Shown piece after piece: positions 11,946-23,085 of a stretch of DNA of 64,000 nucleotides (position 1 is the stretch's first letter; each line of letters starts with the position of its first letter). Source of the stretch: Neurospora crassa OR74A. Lineage: Eukaryota > Ascomycota > Sordariomycetes > Sordariales > Sordariaceae. A program made the position numbers and the translations under genes. The stretch covers positions 28,501 through 92,500 of the forward strand of contig NW_011929459.1 in the NCBI RefSeq assembly GCF_000182925.2. Reading direction: 5' to 3'. The notes under the pieces are model-generated. The model had not been told where the DNA came from. It searched no databases and saw only the letters and a program-made list of their open reading frames with translations.

Positions 11946-13741
11946 TATTTAATTAATTTTACTAATAGTTATATATTTATTTTAAAAATTAAACTATATA
12001 TATCTAAATTTAAATAATTAAATTACGAAATTGCAAATAGCTTATTAAATTAATTATAGTTTATTTAATAGTACTTTACTATATAAATAACTATAGTAAT
12101 TCTAGAGCTAATATATATTAAAAACCCCAATTTTAGAAGGGGTATATTTATTAGATTAAAAACCAATACCTTTCGGGGTTAATTAATAATTTATAATAAC
12201 TTCTCGAATTATATAGCTTTGTACTAGCGATAGTTTATTTAAATTTCTACCCTATCAACTTTCGACGGCTAGGTTTTGGTTAGCTATGGTAATAACGGGT
12301 AATAGAGGGTTAGGGCTCGACCCTAGAGAAGGAATTTGAAAAATAGTTATTATATTTAAGGAAGGTAGTAGGCGTATAAATTACTTAATCCCAATATAGG
12401 GAGGTAGTAATAATAAATATTAATATAGGGCTCTTTTAAGTTTTATAATTAGAATAAATATAATTTAAATCCTTTAACGAAGAATAATTAGAGGGCAAGT
12501 TTAGTACTAGTAGTTACAGTAATTTTAATTCCAATAATATATATTAAAATTGTTAAGGTTAAAAAGCTCGTAGTTGAACCTTGGGCTCGGCCCGTCGGTC
12601 CGCCTTATTACGTATATTAATTAGGTTAGGCCTTTTTTCTTAGAGAACCGTATACCCTTTACTAGGTATATTAGGGAATTAGGACTTTTACTATAAATAA
12701 ATTAGATTATTTAAAGAAGGCCTATATTCGAATATATTAGTATAGAATAATAGAATAGGATGTATAATTCTATTTTATTAGTTTTTAGGACCGCTATAAT
12801 AATTAATAGGGATAGTCGGGGGTATTAGTATTTAATTATTAGAAGTAAAATTCTTAAATTTATTGAAGATTAATTATTACAAAAGTATTTACTAAGGATG
12901 TTTTTATTAATTAGGAATAAAAGTTAAGGGATTGAAGATAATTAGATATTATTATAATTTTAATTATAAATTATATTAATTAGGGATTAAATAGTATTAT
13001 TTTTTAATCCGTTTAGTACTTTACAATAAATTAAAATGTTTAGGCTCCTAGGGGAGTATAATTGTAAGGTTGAAATTTAAAGAAATTAATAGAAGGGTAC
13101 TATTAGGGGTGGAGCTTACGGTTTAATTTAATTTAATACAGGGAAATTTACTAGGTTTAGATATAATAAGGATTGATAAATTGAGAGTTTTTTTTTAATT
13201 TTGTAGGTAGTAGTATATGGCCGTTTTTAGTTAGTAGAGTAATTTGTTTATTTAATTATAATAACGAACGAGACTTTAATTTATTAAATAACTTGTATTA
13301 TTTTGGTAGTACGTTGGTTTTTTAGAGGGATTATCGGTTTAAGCCGATAGAAGTTTAAAGTAATAATAGGTTTGTAATACCTTTAGATATTTTAAACCGT
13401 ATGCGCGCTATATTAATATAATTAGTAAGTATTCCTTTAATTGGAAAGTCCGGGTAATTTTATTAAATTGTATTATATTGGGGATAGAATATTGTAATTA
13501 TTACTCTTTAATAAGGAATTCCTAATAAATATAAGTTATTAGTTTGTATTGATTATGTCCTTGCCTTTTATATATACCGCCCGTTACTATTATTAATTAA
13601 ATAGTTTAATAAGGTTTCCAAATTAGTTTAGGGAGGTTGGTAATAATTATTTAAGGCCGGAAAGCTATTTAAATTCAGTTATTTAAAGGAAGTAAAAGTT
13701 GTAATAAGGTTTCTATTGGTGAATTAGCGGAGGGATTATTA
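11946..13741 (+). rRNA. 18S rRNA pseudogene, unit 2
   Basis: The SSU copy is 1796 bp. The 530-loop at 12504 is badly hit (GTACTAGTAGTTACAGTAAT for GTGCCAGCAGCCGCGGTAAT). The decoding region at 13571 reads TATATACCGCCCGTTACTAT: the CCGCCCG core survives, but both CpA steps before it are TpA. The 3' half keeps more G than C, pointing to C-to-T change on this strand. Confidence 0.96.
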
Positions 13742-13931
13742 TAGAATTGTAAAACTCCTATAAATTATTGTAAATTTTATTTATATAATTGCTTTAGCGT
13801 TAGTAGTCTAGAAAGGCCTTCGGGCCTTCCTGGATCCTTAGGTCTCCTACTTATAGGAAATTACCCGCCGGAATATTAAAATTAAATTTTTAATATTTTA
13901 TATCTCTTTAAGTAAATTTTTAAATAAATTA
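13742..13931 (+). other. ITS1, unit 2
   Basis: This 190-bp spacer keeps GGCCTTCGGGCC intact, so the UUCG hairpin could still form. The downstream CTCGCGGGAGGCTGCCCGCC region is degraded to CTTATAGGAAATTACCCGCC. Confidence 0.93.
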
Positions 13932-14088
13932 AAATTTTTAATAATGGATTTCTTGGTTTTGGTATTGATGAAGAATATAGTAAAATGTAATAAGTAATGT
14001 GAATTGTAGAATTTAATAAATTATTGAATTTTTAAATATATATTATATTTATTAATATTTTAGCGAGTATATTTGTTTGAGCGTTATT
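13932..14088 (+). rRNA. 5.8S rRNA pseudogene, unit 2
   Basis: The copy keeps TTGATGAAGAA but changes AACGCAGCGAAATGCG to AATATAGTAAAATGTA. GTGAATTGTAGAATTTAAT keeps G where several other units have A, which fits a C-to-T bias. The 28S-pairing element is as damaged as in unit 1. Confidence 0.95.
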
Positions 14089-14240
14089 TTAATTATTAAA
14101 CTCTATTTGCGTTAGGAATCTACAGTTATTTATAGTCCCTTAAAATTAATAGTGGGTTTATTAATTATACTAAGCGTAGTAATTTTATATTATTATAGTT
14201 ATACGGCGGGTTTTTATTATAAAACCCCCTATTTCTAAAG
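14089..14240 (+). other. ITS2, unit 2
   Basis: This 152-bp spacer has lost its GGATCCGCGGCTGTCCGCGG-type stem (it reads GAATCTACAGTTATTTATAG). The GGCGGG..AAAACCCCCTATTTC end is kept. Confidence 0.93.
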
Positions 14241-17200
14241 TTGACCTCGGATTAGGTAGGAATATCCGTTGAATTTAAATATATTAATAAACGGAGGAAA
14301 AGAAATTAATAGGGATTGCCCTAGTAATAGCGAGTAAAGTAGTAATAGTTCAAATTTAAAATTTGGCTTCGGCCTAAATTATAATTTATAAAGGAAGTTT
14401 TTAGTAAGGTACTTTCTAAATCCCTTAAAATAGGGTACTATAGAGGGTGAGAGCTTTATATAGTCGGATGCCGATTTAATATAAAGTTCCTTTAACGAAT
14501 TGAATAGTTTAGGAATATTGTTTAAAATAGGAGGTAAATTTCTTCTAAAGTTAAATATTGGTTAAAGATTAATAGTATATAAGTAGAGTAATTGAAAGAT
14601 GAAAAGCACTTTGAAAAGAGGGTTAAATAGTATATAAAATTATTAAAAGGGAAGTGTTTGTAATTAGATTTGTATTATTCTAATTATTTAGTATTTTTAT
14701 TAATATATTTAGGACGGTTTAGGCTAATATTGGTTTTAGCGGGGGGATAAAGGTCTAAGGAATGTAGTTCCTCCGGGAGTATTATAGCCCCGGGCGTAAT
14801 ACTTTTATTAAGATTGAAGTTCGTATATTTATAAGGATATTAATATAATAATTATTAACGATCTATTTTGAAATACAGATTAAGGAATTAAGGTTTTATG
14901 CGAGTATTTGGGTGTAAAATCTATATGTGTAATGAAAGTGAATGTAGGTAAGAGCTTCGGTGTATTATTAACCGATTTTAATATATTTGGATAGATTTAA
15001 ATAAGAGTGTTAAACTTTGGACCCGAAAGATGGTGAATTATATTTAAATAGGGTGAAGCTAGAGGAAATTTTGGTAGAGGTTTATAGCGGTTTTAATATG
15101 TAAATCGATTGTTAAATTTAAATATAGGGGCGAAAGATTAATTAAACTATTTAATAGTTAATTACTACTAAAGTTTCCTTTAGGATAGTAGTATTATTCT
15201 TTAATTTTATAAAGTAAAGCGAATAATTAAGGATTTGGGGGTGTTTTTTAGCCTTTATCTATTCTTAAATTTTAAATATATAAGAAGCCTTTATTATTTA
15301 ATTGAATATAAATATTCGAATATACTAATATTAGTAGGCTATTTTTAGTAAATAGAATTAGCGATATAGGATAAACCGAACGTAGGGTTAAGGTGCTAGA
15401 GTAGATGTTTATTAGATATTATAAAAAGCGTTAATATATTTTAATAGTAGGACGGTAGTTATAGAAGTTGGAATTTGCTAAGGATTATATAATAATTTAT
15501 TTGCCGAATGTATTAGCTTTGAAAATAGATAGTATTTAAATATTCTATTTATACCTTGCCTTTAGGGTAGAAATAATGTTTTAAAGAGTAGGCGGTTATA
15601 GAGGTTAGTAACGAAGTTTAGGGTGTAAATTTAGGTTAAACGGCCTTTAGTATAGATTTTAATAGTAGTAGTAAATATTTTAATAAGAATTTGAAGGACC
15701 GAAGTAGGGAAAGGTTCTATATAAATAGCGGTTGGATATAGGTTAATTAATTTTAAGCTATAGGGAAGTTCTGTTTTAAAGGAGTATTTGTATTCCGTAT
15801 AGTAAAAGGGAAGTTGGTTAATATTTTAGTATTTAGATATAGGTTTTGTATAGTAATATAATTAAATATGGAGACAATAGTAGGGGCTCCGGGTAGAATT
15901 CTCTTTTCTTTTTAATAGTTTATTATTTTAAAAATAATTTATTTAGAAATAGGGTTTAATAGTTAGAAGAGTCCGATATTTCTATTAAGTCCGGTATATT
16001 TTTAATATTCCTTAAAAATTTATAGGAGGGAATAATTTTTATACTAGGTCGTACTTATAATTGTAGTAAGTCTCTAAAGTGAATAGCCTTTAATTAATAG
16101 AATAATATAGATAAAGGAAGTTAGTAAAATAAATTTATAATTTTAGGAAAAGGATTAATTCTAAGGATTAGGTATATTGGGCTTTAGGTAAATACCCTAG
16201 GAGTAGATCACTACTAGCCGGGTAATTAGCTAGCGGCTTTTAATATCCGGATATAGAAGCCTTTAATAAATTTTAATTGTCCGGCGTATATTTAATAACT
16301 AATTTAGAATTGGTACAAATAGGGGGAATCTAATTATTTAATTAAAATATAGTATTATAATAGTTAGAAAGTAGTATTAATATAATATGATTTTTATTTA
16401 GTATTTTGAATATTAAAGTAAAGAAATTTAATTAAGCGTAGGTAAACGGCGGGAGTAATTATAATTCTTTTAAAGTAGTTAAATACTTTATTATTTAATT
16501 AGTAATATATATAAATAGATTAATGAAATTCCTATTGTCCCTATCTACTATTTAGCGAAACTATAGCTAAGGGAATAGACTTAGTAAAATTAACGGGGAA
16601 AAAAGACCCTATTGAATTTAATTTTAATTTAATATTATAAAAAGATATAGGAGGTGTAGAATAGGTAGGAGCTTCGGCGCTAGTAAAATACTATTATTCC
16701 TATTATTTTTTTACTTATTTAATTAAGCGGGGCTAAATTTTCGTCTAACTTCTAATTTTAAAGTCCTTTGTAGGCCGACCCGGATTAAAGATATTATTAA
16801 GTAGGGAGTTTGGCTGGGGTAGTATATTTATTAAACTATAATATAGGTGTTTTAAAGGGGGCTTATAGAGAATAGAAATTTCTAGTAGAATAAAAGGGTA
16901 AAAGTCCCCTTAATTTTGATTTTTAGTATAAATACAAATTATAAAAGTATAGCCTATTAATCCTTTAGTCCCTCGAAATTTGAAGCTAAAAGTACTAGAA
17001 AAGTTATTATAGGGATAATTAATTTATAGTAACTAAATATTTATAGTAACATTGCTTTTTAATCCTTCGATATCGGTTCTTCCTATTATATTAAAATAGA
17101 ATTCAGTAAACGTTAGATTATTTACTTACTAATAAGGAATATAAGCTAGGTTTAGACTATTATAAAATAAATTAGTTTTATCCTATTAATAACTTTATTA

Positions 17201-17577
17201 TAATAGTAATTAAATTTAGTATAAGAGGAATTACTTATTTAAATAATTGGTTTTTATAGTTATCCGACTGGGTAGTACTATAATACTACTATCTATTAGA
17301 TAATAGTTGAATGCTTTTAAATTAGAATTTATATTAGAATACAATAATACTTTTAATATATTATAAACGTATAAAAATAGGCTCCGGCCTTGTATTTTAA
17401 TAAACGATTCCTCTATTAGCTTTAAAGTAGCTAGTAGTAATTTATGTATTGTAATTTTAATACGCACTGGATTAAATCCTTTATAAATAATTTAAATATA
17501 TAAAAGGGTCCTATAAGTAGTAAAGTAGCTTTATTATTACAATCTACTAAAGGTAAACCTTCCTTTATTTAAATTTC
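14241..17577 (+). rRNA. 28S rRNA pseudogene, unit 2
   Basis: The LSU copy starts with an almost perfect TTGACCTCGGATTAGGTAGG. The sarcin-ricin loop at 17218 is broken (AGTATAAGAGGAATTAC). The peptidyl-transferase segment is among the worst (ATAGGGATAATTAATTTATA). Between about 14440 and 15100 the copy keeps G (GAAAGATGAAAAGCACTTTG) while C is mostly T, the reverse of unit 3. An antisense open frame near 17231-17467 is chance. Confidence 0.96.
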
Positions 17578-18529
17578 TTAATAGAAGGGTCCGTTTAATA
17601 AGTAGGTATTTATTAGAGGGTCCCCCCAAAATTTAGTTGCTAGAATCCGAGAGGGTGAAAGCGTTTTACTAGAAGGAAAGTGTAGGGTAAATAAGAATAG
17701 GAAGGGAATTTAATTAAATTTAGTATTTCCCGGATTTAAATAATATTACCCTAGGAGTATAAGTGGGTTGGGTATAAGGGGTCTACTATATTAGTAGTTA
17801 ATTTATAGAAGGTTCGGTAGCTATATATAGTATATACTTAGGGAAGCGTCGACTAGCGTAATATATATAGGTACGGTCGGGCCGGGCCTTTATAAATCTT
17901 AATAATTATAGTAAGTAGGGTAGGTAAAAGCGATTGATTAAATGGCGGCAGAGTAGGAGCGACCGGGTAGGCGAATAATTTTTAAATAAGTTTGCAATTT
18001 TAAATAAGTAAATATATTTATAATTGGGTTGGGTGCGGCATTAGGTAGGTAAGTGTATTCGAATTATATAAGGTAGCGTAGAAAAGAAAGGGTAAGTAAG
18101 TGCGTCCGGGCGGGTTAGGTATATAAGGTAGGTAGGTACGTTTAGGTATAGAATTTTTATATAAATAGTAGCTATATTAGGAAAGTAAGGGCGAGGGCCT
18201 ATGTAGGGTAGGTAAGAAGGACTGAAAGGTTTGGGGGGGCTAAAGGGTTGCTTTCTAGCTCTTATTAGGAGGGGTTTATTAAAGGAAAGAGTAGGGTAGT
18301 AGTAGGAGGGGGTAAGTAAGTAAAGAAGTTATATAATTAAATAAAGGTATTTATAGCTTTTTTATTAGAAGATATAGTAAAGTAGGTAGAAAAAGGTTGT
18401 ATAGGATTATATTTTTATATAAGGTAAAGGTATAAAGGGGGAGGCTATCTTTTTAATTTTTGGGTAGGTAAGGCGGTAAGTAGGCTACTTAGGCTGGGAA
18501 TAGTTTAGTTTTTAGGGGGGGAGCGAAAA

Positions 18530-18878
18530 TTTCTTTCTTCTTTTTCTTTTCTTTTTTTATTTATTTATTTTTTTTCTTTCTTCTTTTTCTCCTCCCTCTT
18601 TCTTCTTCCTACTTTTATCCTCTTTATTACTCTTCCTCCTCCCTTTCCTTTCCTCTCCGTCTTCCTTCGTTTTAGTCCTTTTTTTCTTTTCTCTTCCTTT
18701 TTCTTTTTTCTTTTTAGTTTTTAACCTCTTTTTAAGGCTTTCCTCTCTTAATATTTCTTTCCTTATACCTCTAAACCCCCCTCTATTCCCTTCTTTTATA
18801 TTATATTTATATAAGGATAAAAAAGTAATATGATTAATATATAAATAAAATAAAGAAGGTTCTTATTCTTCTTTTCTT

Positions 18879-18944
<66 letters not shown>
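18530..18944 (+). repeat. Polypyrimidine tract and poly-T run (64 T), spacer C
   Basis: The C/T tract spans 18530 to about 18797. The T run at 18881-18944 is 64 long, 19 more than in spacer B, matching the whole 19-bp difference in spacer length. The G that precedes the T run in most units is A here. Confidence 0.95.
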
Positions 18945-18947
<3 letters not shown>

Positions 18948-19654
18948 TATATTTTTCTTACTTTCCTTCTACCTTTTTACTTTTATAATGTCTTGCCCCC
19001 TTAATAAGCTTCTTCCTTTCTTTTTCTTTTTATTCTTCTTTTTATCCTCTTATTCTACCTTCAAATCTTTATTAGGTAAAGGCGTTTATAAAGTAAATAA
19101 ATACTTTTAGAATAGTAGGAGCTAAATTATAATAAGGGTAGAGGTTTTTTTTATAAATATAGGAAGAAGAAGGTATTTGGAGGCGATTAAATTAATTAAT
19201 TAGAACCTATACGGTCTTAAATGAATTGTTAGGGAAGGGCAGGTAAATAATTGATAGTAGGAAAGAAGAAAAAGAAGAAAAAAAGAAAAAAAAAAAAGAA
19301 ATTTTAAAAGTAGTAGAAGAAGAAGGGTAGTAGAATTTAGGGGGTATAAATAGTTAGTAGAGTAGGTAGGGTATTAAGTAGCTTTAATTGTATGGGTAGG
19401 GAGGATATATTGAAGTTAATATATTAATAAAGAAGGTTAAATTAGTAAATATAAAAAAAAAAAAATAAGAGTAATATAAATACTTTTAGTATAATTATAA
19501 GATATTATAAATTATATTAGGAAAGATAAAAAGTAGTTAGTTTTTTATTTAGTAGAAATATAATTTAAGTAGACGCTATAAAGTAGGTATATTTATTTTA
19601 TATAAGAAAAGTACAATTGAAGTTAAAAAGGTAGAAGAGGGAAAGGTAGTAAAG

Positions 19655-19941
19655 GGTAGTATTTATTGAGTGTAGGGTAGGTAAGAACGACTAGGTAAGT
19701 AAAGAAGGTGTAATCGACTTTTGGAAGCCGAAGTTTTAAAAAGGAAAATTGCGAATAGGTAGTATTTATTAAGTATAGGGTAAGTAAGAACTATAGGGTA
19801 AGTACAACGGGCCTATATAAGAAAGGTAAGATTAAAGTTGAAAAGAAAAAAGTAGTAGGCGGGTAGTACCTACTAAGTGTAGGGTAGGCAGGAATAACCG
19901 GGTAGGTAAGGAAAGTACAATTAATTTAATAAGGAAGGCGT
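19655..19941 (+). repeat. Three 103-bp IGS subrepeats, spacer C
   Basis: Copies start at 19655, 19758 and about 19862. The third copy keeps GGGTAGGCAGGAATAACCGG, one of few places outside spacer H where the motif retains its CpA. Confidence 0.75.
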
Positions 19942-20110
19942 AGTCTTTATAAATTTGGAGTGAAATTCTTGAGAAGGTGCGATTTAATTGGGTAGTTGGG
20001 TGGCTATAAATTAATTTTTAAAATTTCTTATATTAAGGAATTTTATAAGAGTTAAAAAGTTATAATTTAGACCGTTAGGTTGTATTGTCCTTAAATTCGA
20101 GGTTAGAAGG

Positions 20111-20117
20111 TATATAA
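20111..20117 (+). promoter_or_regulatory. Candidate RNA polymerase I core promoter box, unit 3
   Basis: TATATAAGAAGGAACGGCGG lies 680 bp before 18S. Confidence 0.4.
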
Positions 20118-20790
20118 GAAGGAACGGCGGAGAGTAATAGGAAAGAGTAAGTAGTAAGATTATTCGGTCGTCCCTACTTCTAGCTCCTTTTTATAAATAT
20201 AGGTAAGGATATATAGGGCTTACTCTATTTAAAAGCCTTTTATAAGAAGGTTGTTCTAGCTTGTAATTTAGGCACCTTCCTACAGTAACTTGTAAAGGAA
20301 ATTAAATTCTAATTTATAGAGCGTTATTATTATATAGCTCCCTATAATTTACCGGGGAATTAATATTAATAATACGAATTACTTTAATACCGTTCTAGTA
20401 AGGGCTTTGCCTTTATTGGACGGTATTTAAGAAGATCCTATAGGCGTTAGAGAATACTTTATAAATACCGAGGGGTAGGCTTTATAGATAATTGGCCATT
20501 AACTAAATTTATTTATAAATTGCTAGGGGTACCGGCTAATTAGGGAAGCCTTCAGATAGAACCTTTTATATTAAGCCTCCTTTTAGGGCGTATAAGCGGT
20601 GTACGAAAGGTGTTTTACACTCTCCTGTCCTTTTACCGACTATGCTCTAAGGAATTTAGGAGGGGAAAGTAAATATATATTTCGAAGTAAGTTCGGCCTT
20701 ACTATATAAGCTTCGGACCGCTTATTTTTATAACTTTATAAACTCTTCTATTTATTTACGAGCAATTAGCCTTTCTAAGCGTATAATAGT

Positions 20791-22586
20791 TACTTAATTG
20801 ATTCTACTAGTAATTATATATTTGTTTTAAAAATTAAACTATATATATTTAAATTTAAGTAATTAAACTATAAAATTACAAATGGCTTATTAAATTAATT
20901 ATAGTTTATTTAATAGTATTTTATTATATGGATAACTGTAGTAATTTTAGAGTTAATATATATTAAAAACCCCGATTTTGGAAGGGGTATATTTATTAAA
21001 TTAAAAACCAATACCCTTCGGGGTTAATTAGTAATTTATAATAATTTTTCAAATTATATAACCTTATATTAGCGATGGTTTATTTAAATTTTTACCCTAT
21101 TAACTTTCAACGGCTAGGTCTTAATTAACTATAGTAATAATAGGTAACGGAGGGTTAGGGTTCGACCCCGGAGAAGGAATTTAAGAAACGGTTACTATAT
21201 TTAAGGAAGGTAGTAGGCGTATAAATTACCCAATCCCGATATAGGGAGGTAATAATAATAAATATTAATATAAGGCTCTTTTGGGTCTTGTAATTAGAAT
21301 AAATATAATTTAAATCCCTTAATAAGGAATAATTGGAGGGTAAATCTAGTACTAGTAGCCGCGGTAATTCTAATTCTAATAGTATATATTAAAATTATTA
21401 AAGTTAAAAAGCTTATAGTTAAACCTTAGGCTTAGCTTATCGATCCGCCTTACTACGTATATTAACTAGGTTAGGCCTTTTTTCCTAGAGAACCGTATAC
21501 CCTTTACTAAGTATATTAGGGAATTAGGACTTTTACTATAAATAAATTAAATTACTTAAAGAAAGCCTATATTCGAATATACTAATATAGAATAATAGAA
21601 TAGAATATATAGTTCTATTTTATTAATTTCTAGGACCGCTATAATAATTAATAAGGATAGTCGAGGGTATTAGTATTTAATTATTAGAAGTAAAATTTTT
21701 AGATTTATTAAAGATTAATTATTACGAAAGTATTTACTAAAAATATTTTTATTAATTAAGAATAAAAGTTAGGGGATCGAAAATAATTAAATACTATTGT
21801 AGTTTTAATTATAAATTATACCAATTAGAGATTAGACGGTATTATTTTTTAACCCATTCGGCACCTTATAATAAATTAAAATATTTAGGCTCTTAAGGGA
21901 ATATAATTGTAAGGCTAAAATTTAAAGAAATTAATAGAAGGGTACTACTAAGGGTAGAGCCTACAGCTTAATTTAACTCAATACAGAGAAACTTACTAAG
22001 TTTAAATATAATAAAAATTAATAAATTGAAAGCTCTTTCTTAATTTTATAGGTAGTAATACATAGCCGTTCTTAATTAGTAAAGTAATTTATCTATTTAA
22101 TTATAATAACGAATAAGACTTTAACTTATTAAATAGCCTATATTACTTTAGTAGTATATTAGCTTCTTAGAAGGACTATTAATTTAAATTAATAAAAGTT
22201 TGAAGTAATAATAAGTTTGTAATACCCTTAAATATTCTAAGCTGTATATACGCTATATTAATACAATTAGCGAATATTCCCTTAGCCGGAAGGTCCGGGT
22301 AATTTTATTAAATTGTATTATACTAGGGATAGAGTATTGTAATTATTACTCTTCAACGAAGAATCCCTAATAAGTGTAAATTATTAATTTATATTAATTA
22401 CGTCCCTGCCCTTTATATATATTACCCGTCGCTATTACCGATTAAATAGTTTAGTAAAGCTTCTAGATTAATTTAGGGAGGTCGGTAACAACTACTTAGG
22501 GCCGGAAAATTATTTAAATTCGGTTATTTAGAGGAAGTAAAAATTATAATAAAGTTTCTATTAGTAAATTAGCGGAGGGATTATTA
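20791..22586 (+). rRNA. 18S rRNA pseudogene, unit 3
   Basis: The SSU copy is 1796 bp. The 530-loop at 21349 is one of the best kept (GTACTAGTAGCCGCGGTAAT). The decoding region at 22416 is poor (TATATATTACCCGTCGCTAT). From about 21700 onward C is retained and G is widely replaced by A (GAAGTAAAAATTATAATAAA for GAAGTAAAAGTCGTAACAAG), so RIP acted mainly on the other strand here. Confidence 0.96.
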
Positions 22587-22776
22587 CAGAATTGCAAAAC
22601 TCCTATAAACTATTATAAATCTTATCCATACAATTACCTCGGCGCTAGTAGTCCGGAAAGGCCTTTAAGCCCTCCTAGATCCTCGGGTCTCCCACTCACA
22701 GGAGGCTACCCGCTAGAATACTAAAATTAAATTTTTAATATTTTATATCTCTCTAAATAAATTTTTAAATAAATTA
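22587..22776 (+). other. ITS1, unit 3
   Basis: This 190-bp spacer is C-rich (CCCACTCACAGGAGGCTACCC) with G-to-A losses. The UUCG hairpin is altered to GGCCTTTAAGCCC. Confidence 0.93.
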
Positions 22777-22933
22777 AAACTTTCAATAACGGATCTCTTA
22801 GTTCTAATATTAATAAAGAACGTAGCGAAATGTAATAAGTAATATAAATTATAGAATTTAATAAATTATCGAATCTTTAAACGTATATTATATTCGCTAA
22901 TATTCTAATAAATATATTTATTCAAGTATTATT
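22777..22933 (+). rRNA. 5.8S rRNA pseudogene, unit 3
   Basis: The start AAACTTTCAATAACGGATCT is close to the functional sequence, and AAGAACGTAGCGAAATG is kept. G-to-A changes dominate after that (AATATAAATTATAGAATTTA for AATGTGAATTGCAGAATTCA). Confidence 0.95.
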
Positions 22934-23085
22934 TTAATTATTAAATTTTATTTATATTAAGGATTTACGGTTATCCACAGTCCCTTAAAATTAATAGTAG
23001 GCTTATTAATTATATTAAATATAGTAATTCTATATTACTATAGTCGTACGGCAGGTTCTTACTATAAAACCCCCTATTTCTAAAA
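22934..23085 (+). other. ITS2, unit 3
   Basis: This 152-bp spacer reads GATTTACGGTTATCCACAGTCC at its main stem and ends TAAAACCCCCTATTTCTAAA. Confidence 0.93.

Larger units (their letters stand above)
17578..20790. other. Spacer C: IGS plus 5' external spacer (3213 bp)
   Basis: Complete spacer, 3149 bp plus a 64-T run, the longest of the complete spacers. The post-28S palindrome reads GAGGGTCCCCC at 17616. The hairpin at 17645 (ATCC-GAGA-GGGT) can still pair through one G-U. The usual GACCGACCGAGCGGCGG core is hit near 17932 (GATTGATTAAATGGCGGC). The polypurine tract is at 19260-19301. No gene is seen. Confidence 0.9.

Noticed and set aside
17231-17467. 78-codon antisense open frame, and a similar one at 52086-52301
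   Set aside because: Both are within 28S copies and have no conserved counterpart in other units. The composition is that of mutated rRNA.
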